From Roseivivax sediminis (GTDB lineage: Bacteria > Pseudomonadota > Alphaproteobacteria > Rhodobacterales > Rhodobacteraceae): a stretch of DNA of 64,000 bases. A program made the position numbers and the translations under genes. This document shows, one piece after another, positions 17,951 to 27,034 of this stretch. The stretch spans positions 303,518 through 367,517 of the forward strand of contig NZ_FOMS01000003.1 of assembly GCF_900112685.1 (NCBI RefSeq), given 5' to 3'. Position 1 is the first letter of the stretch. Each line of letters opens with the position of its first letter. The notes beneath the pieces are model-generated. The model saw only the letters and a list, made by a program, of their open reading frames with translations. It was not told where the DNA came from and did not search any database.

Positions 17951-20305
17951 TCAGTCCTCGATCTCGAGATATTCGGACCGCGCCGGCCGCGTCTTTTCCG
18001 GCTCGGGCGGCTTGGGCTCCTCCTGCTCCCGCGTGGCCTGCGCGAAGGCGTCTTCGGGGATCGTCAGGTCCGCTGCCAACTGCCTCCGCCGGCGTGCCGG
18101 CTCGCGCAGGAAATCCAGCGCGGACATGGGAATCGAGACCAGGCTCTTGCCGAGGATGTAGGCTAGGCCGGCAAGGAGGGTGCTGCCCTGGGACCGGACC
18201 TTGCGGAAGAAATGCCAGCGCGAGCTATCGCCGTATACGATGGTGGCGGCAAGCCGGCTGGCGGGCACCATGTGTTCGGAGGCGACCGTGACGCCCAGGC
18301 TGATGCCATCGACGCCGGTGCGGATGTCCTCGATCACCACGGGCAGGGGCTGCTCCAGTTCCGGCGTCTTCGGCAGGATCGGCGTCAGCGACGCGGCCTT
18401 GCCCTCCCAGCCGGAATTCTGCCAGTCACGTCCGTCGGCGCCGCGCAGTTCGCTGTCGAGTTGCAGTTGCACCGCGTTTGCCGTGGCGGCGATGATCGTC
18501 ACGTCGAAGGCGGTGGCGCCATCCTCCACCGCAAGCCGCGCCGGCGCCGAGACCGCGGTGCGAGGTTTGACCAGCCGCCAGGGCCGCTCGAACACCGCCC
18601 TGAGCGCGAAAGCCGCGAGAAGGAAGTTGTAGACGTTCCAGGCGCCCACGATCTGCACGACCGCGCGGTCCCCCGGAAATGCGATCCAGCGGATCACACC
18701 GGCGATCACGCCGGCCAGCAGGAGCCCGGTCAGAACCACCAGCGGGAGGTATATCGGCGACAGGAACGCATGGTCGAGCTCGTCATCCTTGGCGGTGACC
18801 TTGAACGTGGCCGCCCTGGGGCGCATCACCGTCCCGATTACGGCCCTCAGGATATAGGGCGTCTGAGCGATCTCGTAGACTTCCGAGATCTGCGGCCACC
18901 GCACGTTCGAAAAGAGCGCGTTCTGCACCATGAACCCGATGAGCAGGTAGGGCAGGATGTAGGCCAGCACCTCTTCGGAGGTCACGACGAAGATCTCGAG
19001 GCCGAAAAAGAGATAGAGCAGGGGGCTCGCCAGGAAGATCGTCCGGACGACGGGGAAGAGCCAGAAACTCATCGAGTTGAGATAGCAGACACGCTGCGTG
19101 AGAGAGAGGCCGCGCCGGAAGATCGGGTTCTTCAGGATCAGCATCTGTATCATGCCGGTGGCCCAGCGGCCGCGCTGCTGGATGAAGGACGCGAAGGTTT
19201 CGGGTTGCAGACCGGCGACCATCGCGTGTTCGAGATACATGCTCTCCCAGCCGCGCGAATGGATCTCGAGCGCGGTCTCGGCATCCTCGGTGATGGTCTC
19301 CCCGGCGATGCCGCCGACCTCGTCGAGGGCCCGCCGCCGCAGGATTGCCGCCGAGCCGCAGAAGAACGCGCCGCCCAGACGGTCGAGGCCGCGGTGGATC
19401 TCCGAATAGAACATCTCGTTCTCGGAGGGGCAGACCTCGGGCAGGGCGAGGTTACGCTCGATCGGATCGCGGTTGGTGAAGAAGTGCGGCGTCTGCACGA
19501 GGAACAGACGCGGGTTCTCCGAGAAATACCCGACTGTCCGCGTCAGGATGTCCCGCGTGGGCACGTGGTCAGCATCGAGGATCAGCACCAGCTCGCCGTC
19601 GATGTGCTGCAGCGCCGCGTTCAGGTTGCCGGCCTTGGCGCTCTCGTTTCGCGCGCGCGTCGTGTAGATCACGCCCAGCTCTTCGCACAGCGCCTGCAGC
19701 CGCGCGCGCCGCTCGCGCGAGGCCTGTGCGATCGCGGGATCGGAATGCGCGCAGCGCTGATCGGTGCCGCCGTCGTCGCACAGCACGAGCCGTTTCTTTT
19801 CCTCGGGATAGGTGACGTTCTTGGCCGCGGCGAGCGTGACGGCAAGCAGCTCGTCGCTTTCGTTGTAGGACGGCACCAGAATGTCGACGCTGGGCACGTC
19901 GCTCAGCTTGAGACGCGGCGGCGGCGGATGGTCGACCGGATCGGCGGTGATCAGGGCGGTCAGGAAGAACAGCCCGACGGTGAAGGTCTCTGCTGCAAAC
20001 AGCAGAATCGCCGGGGCGAGCGAGAGCGGATCGTCGAGCGAGGGCAGCGTATCGACCAGCCGCCAGATCCAGTAGCGCAGTACGAAGACGCTCGCCACGG
20101 CCAGCACGACGAAGCGCATCGGCAGGCTGGCGCGTACGAACGGTTTCAGCGTGAAGAGAACCGCACAGGTGACGATCGCCAAGAGCGCCTGCACGGTCAC
20201 CGATGTCGGCACCGACGCAAGAAACAGGATCGGCAGCATCAGTGCGACCCAGGCCAGAACGAGGATCCAGACCATGCCGCGGGACACCGGGCGGGGCGCG
20301 CTCAT
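17951..20305 (-). CDS. bcsA: Cellulose synthase catalytic subunit BcsA, PilZ domain degenerate
   Basis: A 784-residue membrane glycosyltransferase (GT2) that polymerises UDP-glucose. Catalytic motifs are intact: DDG 177-179, DAD 244-246, TED 339-341 and QQRGRW 376-381; the gating loop FKVTAK (FxVTxK) is at 501-506. About eight membrane helices surround them. In the C-terminal PilZ region the c-di-GMP-binding RxxxR position reads L-V-K-P-R (578-582), so the first Arg is lost, and the DxSxxG position reads A-A-T-A-N-A (606-611). The enzyme may therefore not respond to c-di-GMP. It overlaps bcsN by four bases. Confidence 0.94.
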   Translation of the reverse strand: MSAPRPVSRGMVWILVLAWVALMLPILFLASVPTSVTVQALLAIVTCAVLFTLKPFVRASLPMRFVVLAVASVFVLRYWIWRLVDTLPSLDDPLSLAPAILLFAAETFTVGLFFLTALITADPVDHPPPPRLKLSDVPSVDILVPSYNESDELLAVTLAAAKNVTYPEEKKRLVLCDDGGTDQRCAHSDPAIAQASRERRARLQALCEELGVIYTTRARNESAKAGNLNAALQHIDGELVLILDADHVPTRDILTRTVGYFSENPRLFLVQTPHFFTNRDPIERNLALPEVCPSENEMFYSEIHRGLDRLGGAFFCGSAAILRRRALDEVGGIAGETITEDAETALEIHSRGWESMYLEHAMVAGLQPETFASFIQQRGRWATGMIQMLILKNPIFRRGLSLTQRVCYLNSMSFWLFPVVRTIFLASPLLYLFFGLEIFVVTSEEVLAYILPYLLIGFMVQNALFSNVRWPQISEVYEIAQTPYILRAVIGTVMRPRAATFKVTAKDDELDHAFLSPIYLPLVVLTGLLLAGVIAGVIRWIAFPGDRAVVQIVGAWNVYNFLLAAFALRAVFERPWRLVKPRTAVSAPARLAVEDGATAFDVTIIAATANAVQLQLDSELRGADGRDWQNSGWEGKAASLTPILPKTPELEQPLPVVIEDIRTGVDGISLGVTVASEHMVPASRLAATIVYGDSSRWHFFRKVRSQGSTLLAGLAYILGKSLVSIPMSALDFLREPARRRRQLAADLTIPEDAFAQATREQEEPKPPEPEKTRPARSEYLEIED

Positions 20306-20937
20306 GGCAACGGTCCTGCCAGCGGAGACAGCATCTGTGGCGCGCCGTCCGGACCGCTGCCCGTGGCGGAATAACCGGAAATGTCGGGCCGTGCGGGCAG
20401 CAGGGCCTCTTCGGCCGTGCCGTTGATGCAGTTGCGCACCATCATGTCCATGACCGCGGCGCCGTGCGGCACCGTCCGGCTCGCCGCGTCGAGACGCCGG
20501 AAGGCGAGGATGCAGGTGAGCCCGGCCTGGTTCGTCCAGACCGCCCAGTTCATCATGCCGAGCGCGTCCTCCTCGGTACGGAAGGACAGGTCCTCGAACG
20601 GATCGAACGGGTAGGGCGTGCCGTCCGGCGGCAGCAAATCGAGGGGTCGGAACCGGCCGATAGTCGACAATTCTTCACCGCGCGTGCGCAGCACGATCAC
20701 GTTCTCGCCGCGCAGGAAGGTGCGGTTCTGCAGCAGTATGCGCTGCTCGCGCACCGGCCCCAGTGCCTTTTCGAGAACGAGTTCGGTGCCCTCCGTCGCA
20801 ACCCAGGCGTCGGCGGCAGATTGCTGCACATAGGATTCGCGGGCCAGGGCCGCGTCGAACTCGGTCGTGGTGAGAGGAAACGTGTCGCACGCGGCCAAGG
20901 CGCCGAGCGAGGACAGCGCCCAGACGAGCTGCTTCAT
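20302..20937 (-). CDS. bcsN: Cellulose biosynthesis lipoprotein BcsN
   Basis: First gene of the cellulose operon, about 211 residues. A lipobox (GALAAC) follows a short signal peptide when the ATG at 20937 is used, which has AGGA five bases upstream; an ATG at 20952 is an alternative. The sequence pattern (VQQSAADAWVATEGTELVLEKALG) and the place before bcsA match the BcsN family of alphaproteobacterial cellulose operons, whose exact role is not settled. The stop overlaps bcsA (ATGA). Confidence 0.75.
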   Translation of the reverse strand: MKQLVWALSSLGALAACDTFPLTTTEFDAALARESYVQQSAADAWVATEGTELVLEKALGPVREQRILLQNRTFLRGENVIVLRTRGEELSTIGRFRPLDLLPPDGTPYPFDPFEDLSFRTEEDALGMMNWAVWTNQAGLTCILAFRRLDAASRTVPHGAAVMDMMVRNCINGTAEEALLPARPDISGYSATGSGPDGAPQMLSPLAGPLP

Positions 20938-21133
20938 GCCTTTCCTGCCCATTCCTTCCTTTTCGCCTGAACAATGCAGCGCGAGGGTCCTTCATTCCGT
21001 GACTTCGTCGGGGACCGCCGAAGGTTCGGAATCACCATAATCGAATATTTCGCGCATGGATGGGGGAGGCGGATCAAAACCCTCATCGCGTTGCATTTTT
21101 GCTTTCGCGCGGCACGCCTGCCGCTCCGGCGCG

Positions 21134-21276
21134 CTGACGGTCACGCTTGCCGGAGGAGGCCGGCTTCCGGACGATGCCCGGGTCGACCCGGATCGTCAGG
21201 GCGCCGCGCGGTTTCAGCGCGTGAATACGGGCCGGGCAGATCTTGGTCCGCAGTTCGGCGGTGCAGATCTGCTCAT
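21134..21276 (-). pseudogene. IS5-family transposase remnant (5' end only)
   Basis: The minus strand from the ATG at 21276 aligns by eye with the transposase start at 41493: shared ATGAGCAGA, then ACCAAGA, then GCGCTGAA, CCCTGACGATC and GGCAAGCG. In reading frame it gives ALKPRGALTIRVDP against ALKQRGSLTIWFDP. A one-base indel near codon 9 breaks the frame. This is a decayed insertion sequence, chromosomal and outside the island. Confidence 0.6.
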
Positions 21277-21800
21277 GCAGCTTCAGGTCCGACGCCCGAG
21301 ACGCGACAGGCCTCCTGGAGTCGATTGACAGGACATGCGTAACCGACCCTTGCGCAAGCGGGTTTTCGGAGCAAACTGGCGAGTTGGCGGATGCCGACAT
21401 GTAGTGGGTCTCCTGGTGCGGCCACGGGTGTGCCGCGGGGCCGCATGGTGTTCGCGGGTCCGACTTGAATCAAGGCCGCGTCCTCGGTGGCACTCCGTTG
21501 CGCTCTAGTTTTCCGACCGTCGCGCCAAGCGGTTCTCCGTCCTCCTGCGCTCCGAGGCCCTTGCGGCCGCTGGCAGGTCGTACGCCGCCCCGGCCGGAGC
21601 CCGCAGAACTCTACGCTCTTCATCCAGGCCCAGGCTATGCGGCGAGGTGGAAGGCGTGCGGACACGGGCAAGCAAGGCCGTCCAAGCCGCAAATCTGTGG
21701 GAGCGAATTGACCGAGACTCTTCAACCGCCATGCCTTTTGGTGCCGTTTCAAGGGCTTGAGGCTCTCGAGGCGAGGACTGCGCGGAAGCGGAATCTCGCC

Positions 21801-21829
21801 TTGTAAATCCCATGCTTGGCGGGCTATAC
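21801..21829 (+). promoter_or_regulatory. Sigma-70-type promoter of the broken tRNA-Ser
   Basis: TTGTAA and CTATAC are separated by exactly 17 bases, ending eight bases before the tRNA 5' end. The same two hexamers with the same spacing occur before the intact tRNA at 59434-59462, although the spacer sequences differ. Confidence 0.7.
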
Positions 21830-21836
21830 GCATCGG

Positions 21837-21878
21837 CGGAGACGTGGCCGAGTGGTCGAAGGCGCTCCCCTGCTAAGG
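21837..21878 (+). pseudogene. 5' half of tRNA-Ser(GCT); left direct repeat of the island
   Basis: These 42 bases are identical to 59470-59511. They cover the tRNA from position 1 through the anticodon stem-loop (GCT) to the first two Gs of the closing anticodon strand. After that the sequence is unrelated to a tRNA: no variable arm, T-arm or matching acceptor strand. The 5' half is what remains of the original locus on the left side of the insertion. Confidence 0.85.
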
Positions 21879-21899
21879 CAGCAGAAACTCCGGGTAAGC

Positions 21900-21922
21900 C
21901 GCTGATTTCCAGCGCCTTTTTT
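21900..21922 (+). terminator. Intrinsic terminator after the truncated tRNA
   Basis: A five-base stem (CGCTG/CAGCG) with a five-base loop is followed by CC and six Ts. It points away from the tRNA promoter, so transcription from that promoter would yield an RNA of about 85-90 bases. Confidence 0.6.
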
Positions 21923-21956
21923 GCTCCCTGAATTCGGGATTCCCAAATCCTGCCCA

Positions 21957-23009
21957 TCATGGCCGGAAGTCCCAGCCGTGGGCAAGGAGCCGCTCGCCCA
22001 GATCATCCGGAGCTTCCTTGCGATAGTGCATCGCCATCTGCGCATCCGACCATCCGCCCCGGTCGACCAAAAGAGCGAGATCGCCGACCTGCGCGCTGAA
22101 CCATGTCGCCCACGTGTGGCGCAATGTGTAGAAAACGATCTCCTTGGACGCGCGCAGACCGGCCGCAGCGCACAGCTTGTGGAACGGTTCAATGAGATGC
22201 GTGCCATGTTTTCCATCTGTGAGTATCGGTCGACCGGTCGGCGTCAGGAAAACGAGACCATCGACAGGCAGTGGATCCATGAGTTCGAGGGACCGATCGG
22301 GCACACGGACCCATCGCCGCCGATACTCGGTCTTGCCGGCTCCTTTCTGAACGCCTCGAACGAGGACCTGCTGCGTCGACCAGCTGCAATCCTCGGCCCG
22401 GATGACGTGCGTCTCGCCCGGCGCGGCTCCGGTGCCGAGTTCGAAGGCGATCAGTTTCAGAAGGCGCCGTTCCGGGTCCCGCAGGCCGGCCGTCTCGGGT
22501 TTTTGGGCCACCCGGATCAGATTCTCGGCCTCCTCCAGGGTGAGCGTACGTTCGCGCCGCGAGGGTTCCCATTGCCGCGGTCGCTGGCCGAGAGCAAAGT
22601 TGATCACCGCGTTCGCCGGCGCCAGCACCTGCCGTTGCGCAGTCCTGTCAGTTTTCCAAGTCGGCCGTTTCAGATCGACCATGGCCTGGTCCAACATGAA
22701 CGACGTGATCTCGTCGACACCGATAAACGGCCCAAAATAGTCTGTGAGCTCCTCCACTTCCTTCTCGTGCTTGCCAAAGCGATCGACATAGAGCTTGCCC
22801 GCCTCCTGGAAGGTAGGATAAGGTGAAAGCTCACGCGCCCATGCTGCTTCGTGCACGCCTTTGGCGACCTCGATGGCTATTTCAGCCGCCTCGAAATCGC
22901 AGACCCCCGTGGACCGGCGATACCTCTGGCCTTCGACATAGAAGTCATAGCAGTACGACCGGCCGTTCCAGAACGGGTACCAGCACGCCGTTCCTTTGAG
23001 TTTTCCCAT
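21957..23009 (-). CDS. Divergent tyrosine recombinase (left-end integrase)
   Basis: A 350-residue integrase next to the left tRNA repeat. The N-terminal arm-binding-like part (NGRSYCYDFYVEGQRYRRSTG) leads to a SAM-like core region and a catalytic domain. The fold landmarks are there, but several active-site positions differ from the usual R-H-R-H-Y: box I reads TGAAPGE with Ala196 where Arg is expected, box II reads YTLRH with Tyr294 in place of His, and box III reads DRGGW with Arg317 in place of His. Arg297 and the nucleophile Tyr329 remain. It is clearly homologous to the recombinase at 30418, and both end LLAxGWDFR. Confidence 0.82.
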   Translation of the reverse strand: MGKLKGTACWYPFWNGRSYCYDFYVEGQRYRRSTGVCDFEAAEIAIEVAKGVHEAAWARELSPYPTFQEAGKLYVDRFGKHEKEVEELTDYFGPFIGVDEITSFMLDQAMVDLKRPTWKTDRTAQRQVLAPANAVINFALGQRPRQWEPSRRERTLTLEEAENLIRVAQKPETAGLRDPERRLLKLIAFELGTGAAPGETHVIRAEDCSWSTQQVLVRGVQKGAGKTEYRRRWVRVPDRSLELMDPLPVDGLVFLTPTGRPILTDGKHGTHLIEPFHKLCAAAGLRASKEIVFYTLRHTWATWFSAQVGDLALLVDRGGWSDAQMAMHYRKEAPDDLGERLLAHGWDFRP

Positions 23010-23251
23010 TTCAGTAACTCCATTAACGCTTCAATGTGCTGCCGATAGAAACGGACATTCCCGCGGTGAACTGCCTCGATATCGCGAGAGCGGCGATACG
23101 CTTTCCTGAGATCGAAGAGCGTTCTGACCTTTATCCCGAGTACTTGTGCGGCCTCTTCCCGCGTCAGAGGCGCTTCCTTCCATTCCGCCCCGCCAGAATT
23201 GCGGCAACGACCGCAATGTGGACAGTGTTCAATCTCAGAGTTCGCAGTCAT
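22877..23251 (-). CDS. Excisionase-like HTH protein with a Cys cluster
   Basis: A protein of up to 124 residues immediately upstream of the left recombinase. An N-terminal CPHCGRC cluster may bind metal. A MerR/Xis-type helix-turn-helix follows (LTREEAAQVLGIKVRTLFDLRKAY) with a wing (GNVRFYRQHIEAL). The last ~45 residues overlap the recombinase gene by 133 bases in another frame and look unconserved, so the functional part probably ends near residue 80. Position and fold suggest a directionality factor. Confidence 0.6.
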   Translation of the reverse strand: MTANSEIEHCPHCGRCRNSGGAEWKEAPLTREEAAQVLGIKVRTLFDLRKAYRRSRDIEAVHRGNVRFYRQHIEALMELLKWENSKERRAGTRSGTAGRTAMTSMSKARGIAGPRGSAISRRLK

Positions 23252-24234
23252 GGTCTCAGTCGTTCTCTCACGGTGCTCCCCACATGCAGACGATGCAGGT
23301 CTTTGTTTTTATTGAACAAGGAAGGGCCGAGACGTCCCTGGCTGTAAAGGGGGCGAAGCAGAGAGGCGGGAATGTCACTGTGTCTGGACGGACAGAAAAA
23401 CGCGACAGCGGGCCTCCGTAGGAAGGCCGGAAATAATCGCAAGGCTCACGGATATATGGTCGAAAATTTCCGCCCAAGGAGGACTCCAGACCCCATTTGC
23501 GCTCGTCCGAGAGACTGAACCGACCGCCAAGGGCGCTCAGGGTGTCGGGTTATCGCGGGAGACAGCAGATTTTCTGTGTTGCAGAAGTCGTCTTTTTCCG
23601 GGGGTGACCTATCGACGGGGCCGTTTTTTCCGAGCTTTCAAATAAGTAAGTCTCGTGACGTCCGGATTTCATCTCCCGGACAGAGAAATGGCACTCTGCG
23701 CCGTTACAGAGTTGTTCGCCCATCCGAATTCCACTCATTATGGCAGTGGCTTGCAGCGCAATGCGTCAATTTTCGACCAGATTGGTTGTCAAGTTTTTTC
23801 CGAGCGCCTCAGATGGCCGACTGGCCCCTTTAGGTTTTTCTGGTCACGATGTTGCCGGGCCAGCAGGTAGAGGTAAACGTCACGTCAGGCGGCAACGCAC
23901 CCTGCTGTGAAGGCAACACCCGACGCCAGGCTGCGCGATTACCTTCCCCGGAGATTCTTCGCGTCAAAGCACGGAAAAAACTAAGAGATCTTCTTTGACA
24001 ACCACCGGTTTGCAACCCTTAGAACTGCCAGTTTTGAATAGCCACGTGTATTATCTGAACATCGGCGCAGCGCCGAAATTTTTTCCGACTCAAGCATGGT
24101 CCGCAATATCGGCGACCTGTAACAAATCGTGATCTCGCAGGGTTGCCTATCTCAAATTTGACAGCGGACTGATATCCACGAACCCGAGGTCCATACCGAA
24201 TCGGGCGCATCCCGCGACGGTCGAAAGCGGGTCT
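23252..24234. repeat. Intergenic region with repeated TTTTTTCCGA decamers
   Basis: About 980 bases without a credible gene and AT-richer than the neighbours. TTTTTTCCGA occurs at 23624-23633, 23794-23803 and 24079-24088, all on the same strand, with a near copy (TTTTTCCGG) at 23593. They could be recombinase or Xis arm sites, since they lie between xis/int and res. The role is an inference. Confidence 0.5.
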
Positions 24235-27030
24235 TCAGTTGGCCGTTTCGACGGCGGTTGCGTGTTTCAAGATGATGTCCTGAACCTCACCCGGCTTGAA
24301 TGCGACATCCCAAGCCCAGCGTCCGAAACCGCCGGCTGCGTTGGTCGCCTTCACCCATTCATTCAGCGCGTCCCGCTTCGCCTTGTTCTGAGGGCTGTCG
24401 GTGCCCTTGATCTCGAGCGCGAGGATCGTGCCGCCAGCGAGGCGGACCAAGAAATCCGGAACGTATCGCCGCCTGGAGCCCGCCCACATGTAGTAGATCT
24501 GGAAATTGAGGTGATCGTTCTTGGCGTAGGCAAGAACGTCCTCACGCTTCTCGAAGATATTGGTCGCGTGGCCCTCCCAGGCAGAATCTCCCACCAGATG
24601 GCTGATGTGCGATTTGGACGTCGGGAAGCACGGCTTGGTCGTGTACCAGGTGCGCATCAACCCGGTTGCACCGATCGGGTTTTCCTCGTCGTACACCGGC
24701 GTCAGGCGCTCCGTGTTCTGCTCCGTCACGTTACTCAGCACATGCTGAACGACGAGGTCGATGTTGAGCGCGATCAGAATCCGCCGCCGAAGCGGGTCGG
24801 AGTGAAACAGCGACGGGATGTCGAGACGGTCCGAGTTGAGGAACGCCTCGACGATCCTCACCAGTTGCGCCGCCAGATACTCCTGGGTGCCGAAGAACCC
24901 ATGGCTCAGCTCGGCAAACGCCTTCCGCGCGGCTTGGAATATAAGGCGCTGTAGGCGGAAGCCGTCCGGCAGCTTCTCGAGGTCGATCGCGGTGACCTTG
25001 CCGATGTCCGTCGCGCCGCCGAGCGCCGGGGCGAGTTCGGCGCTGATCGGTGTTCTGGCGGGATCGAGCACGAGCGGCTGGACCTTAATCCAATCGATGG
25101 CGAGCTCCGGTTTCACGACCGCCTCAACGCGCAGCACGTTCGGCCAGCGCAGCTCCAGATCCGCACGGTCCGGCACCACTTCGATCTGCGTTGTAGGCTT
25201 CGGCGGGGGCGGCGCCTCACCGCCTTCGCCGGTCTCCGAGATGGAGAGCGGCACACCGAAGACATTGACGTATTCGGGCAGGAACAGGCCGTTCTCGTCG
25301 GTGTCGTACGACACGCGGCGCAATCCACGCCCGACAACCTGTTCGCAGAGCAGCTGGGACGTGAAGGCGCGTAACCCCATGATGTGCGTCACATTCTTGG
25401 CGTCCCATCCCTCCGACAACATCGCCACCGATATGACGTTCTGGAGGTCCTGACCGGCGGCGCCCCTCTTCCCGACGTTGTCCACGATCTCGCGCAGCAG
25501 TTCCTCCTTCTTCAGGCCGACAAGCTGCTGGCGGCGGGTTTCGGGAAGGTCTGCCGCGTCGATGATCTCCTTCAGACGCGCATCATAGTCCTTGTCGGAT
25601 GAGGAGGTCTCGCCGATCTCCGCCTTCTCGAGCACCTTCGAGTCGACGCGAAGCGTCCGGTCTGGCGCGTGCAGCTCGGGCCAGTGTGCATCGCCCTTGT
25701 TGAAGTAGTTCTCGATGCGGGCCGCGGTCTCAGTGCGGTTGCAGACCGTGAGCATGACGGGCGGTGAGTGATGCCCGGCCTCCCGCCAACGCGCCCGGGT
25801 TTCCCGCCAGTCGGCGCCAAGCAGCGTGTAGGCGTCCTGGACCAGCTTCGGCAGCGCCTCGTGGGGCTCGGCCTTGGCGCGATTCAGGTCTTCGGAGACG
25901 GATGGGTCGCGGTAGATGTGGTAGAGTTTCGACCGGAGCGTCTTGGCGTCCGGGACGGCATCGTCGCGGACCACGACCCGCGGCGTCTTCACCAGCCCTG
26001 CCTCGATCGCGTCGTTCAGACCGAAATCCGACATGATCCAGTCGAACAGCGCAATTTCTGTGCTTGTCTTGCCTGTCGGGGCGAAGGGCGTGGCCGACAG
26101 GTCGAAACAGCGCTGGATGCGCCGGGTCTTGTGAATGCGGTCAAGCCCCTCGATCCAGCGCGTCGCCTCGTCCAGGTCGATACCCTGCTCAGCGGCCGCC
26201 TTCTTGCTGATCTTCACCTCGGGCGGCTTCCGGTAGGCGTGGTGCGCCTCGTCGTTGATGACGATGATGTCCTTGTGCGCGGCCAGTTTGCCCAGCACCC
26301 GCCGCGTGAAGGCCTCGTCGGACTCGCGGCCCTTCTTGACGACCGAGCGTTCCTGCTCCTTCAGCGGCATCAGCGTGTGCCAGTTCTCGATCAGCACCTC
26401 GGCCTGGTTCAGCTTCTGGCGCAGGGCCTCGGATGGGCACAGGTTGAACTCGTCGTAATAGCTGCCCTCGCTGGGCAGCAGCACCTGCAGCCGTTCCCTC
26501 ACGGTCAGTCCCGGCGCCACGATGAACACGGCGCGGCTGAAGTCCTTGTTTCGCTTGGGATAGGTCTGCGCGTTCAGCACCTGCCAGGTGATGATCATCG
26601 CCATCACCGTGGTCTTGCCCGTGCCCGTGGCCATCTTGTTGCACAAGCGCTCCCACGCGCCGCCATCGCCGGGGATCGCAATGCCCTGCTTGTAGGCCTC
26701 GGCGCCCTCGATCCACCAGATCAGTGTCTCGATGGCTTCGAGCTGGCAGAAGTAGAACGGGTGCTGCCGTGCTTCCTGGTCGTGCCAGTGCTCCAGCAGC
26801 TTGCGCGTGACGATGGTCACCCCCGGCCAGCCATCCGCGCGCCAGGCATCCACCCGATCCCGGATCGTGTTGACCAGGGCAAGATCATGCACCCGCTTGG
26901 TGTTGTTGCGGGCATCGAAGACCTCGTAGCTCGCCGGGCGCCGCTCCGGCTTGATCTCGAGCTTGCCGCCCGCACCGTCCACCCAATGCTGTTCGGGGCG
27001 CTCCCAGGGCTTGTTGATGATCAGCGACAT
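24235..27030 (-). CDS. res: Type III restriction endonuclease, Res subunit
   Basis: A 931-residue DEAD-type helicase/nuclease. Walker A MATGTGKT is at 133-140 and the DEAHH box at 260-264. Helicase motif VI is recognisable as QVVGRGLRR. The C-terminal PD-(D/E)xK nuclease has PD at 858-859, E873 and K875 (VPDF then LEIKG). It starts four bases after the mod stop, so both are one transcript. It would cut DNA when two unmethylated sites are present. The start at 27030 is chosen because upstream codons lie within mod and are Arg/Ser noise. Confidence 0.92.
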   Translation of the reverse strand: MSLIINKPWERPEQHWVDGAGGKLEIKPERRPASYEVFDARNNTKRVHDLALVNTIRDRVDAWRADGWPGVTIVTRKLLEHWHDQEARQHPFYFCQLEAIETLIWWIEGAEAYKQGIAIPGDGGAWERLCNKMATGTGKTTVMAMIITWQVLNAQTYPKRNKDFSRAVFIVAPGLTVRERLQVLLPSEGSYYDEFNLCPSEALRQKLNQAEVLIENWHTLMPLKEQERSVVKKGRESDEAFTRRVLGKLAAHKDIIVINDEAHHAYRKPPEVKISKKAAAEQGIDLDEATRWIEGLDRIHKTRRIQRCFDLSATPFAPTGKTSTEIALFDWIMSDFGLNDAIEAGLVKTPRVVVRDDAVPDAKTLRSKLYHIYRDPSVSEDLNRAKAEPHEALPKLVQDAYTLLGADWRETRARWREAGHHSPPVMLTVCNRTETAARIENYFNKGDAHWPELHAPDRTLRVDSKVLEKAEIGETSSSDKDYDARLKEIIDAADLPETRRQQLVGLKKEELLREIVDNVGKRGAAGQDLQNVISVAMLSEGWDAKNVTHIMGLRAFTSQLLCEQVVGRGLRRVSYDTDENGLFLPEYVNVFGVPLSISETGEGGEAPPPPKPTTQIEVVPDRADLELRWPNVLRVEAVVKPELAIDWIKVQPLVLDPARTPISAELAPALGGATDIGKVTAIDLEKLPDGFRLQRLIFQAARKAFAELSHGFFGTQEYLAAQLVRIVEAFLNSDRLDIPSLFHSDPLRRRILIALNIDLVVQHVLSNVTEQNTERLTPVYDEENPIGATGLMRTWYTTKPCFPTSKSHISHLVGDSAWEGHATNIFEKREDVLAYAKNDHLNFQIYYMWAGSRRRYVPDFLVRLAGGTILALEIKGTDSPQNKAKRDALNEWVKATNAAGGFGRWAWDVAFKPGEVQDIILKHATAVETAN

Positions 27031-27034
27031 CCGC

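Larger units (their letters stand above)
20938..21836. other. Intergenic region left of the broken tRNA-Ser
   Basis: Should contain the cellulose operon promoter near 20950-21060, but no clear boxes are seen. The rest holds an IS5-family remnant (21134-21276) and the tRNA promoter at 21801-21829. Other frames look like out-of-frame GC-rich noise. Confidence 0.5.

Noticed and set aside
18212..20374. A 720-residue open frame on the plus strand, opposite bcsA
   Set aside because: Its composition is Arg/Gly/Asp/His noise typical of the opposite strand of GC-rich genes, and bcsA on the other strand has full catalytic motifs.
21505..21960. Open frame across the broken tRNA considered as a gene
   Set aside because: It runs through the tRNA 5' half and promoter, has no ribosome site and no family pattern.
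23624..24088. T-rich decamers considered as transcription terminators
   Set aside because: No inverted repeat precedes the T-runs.
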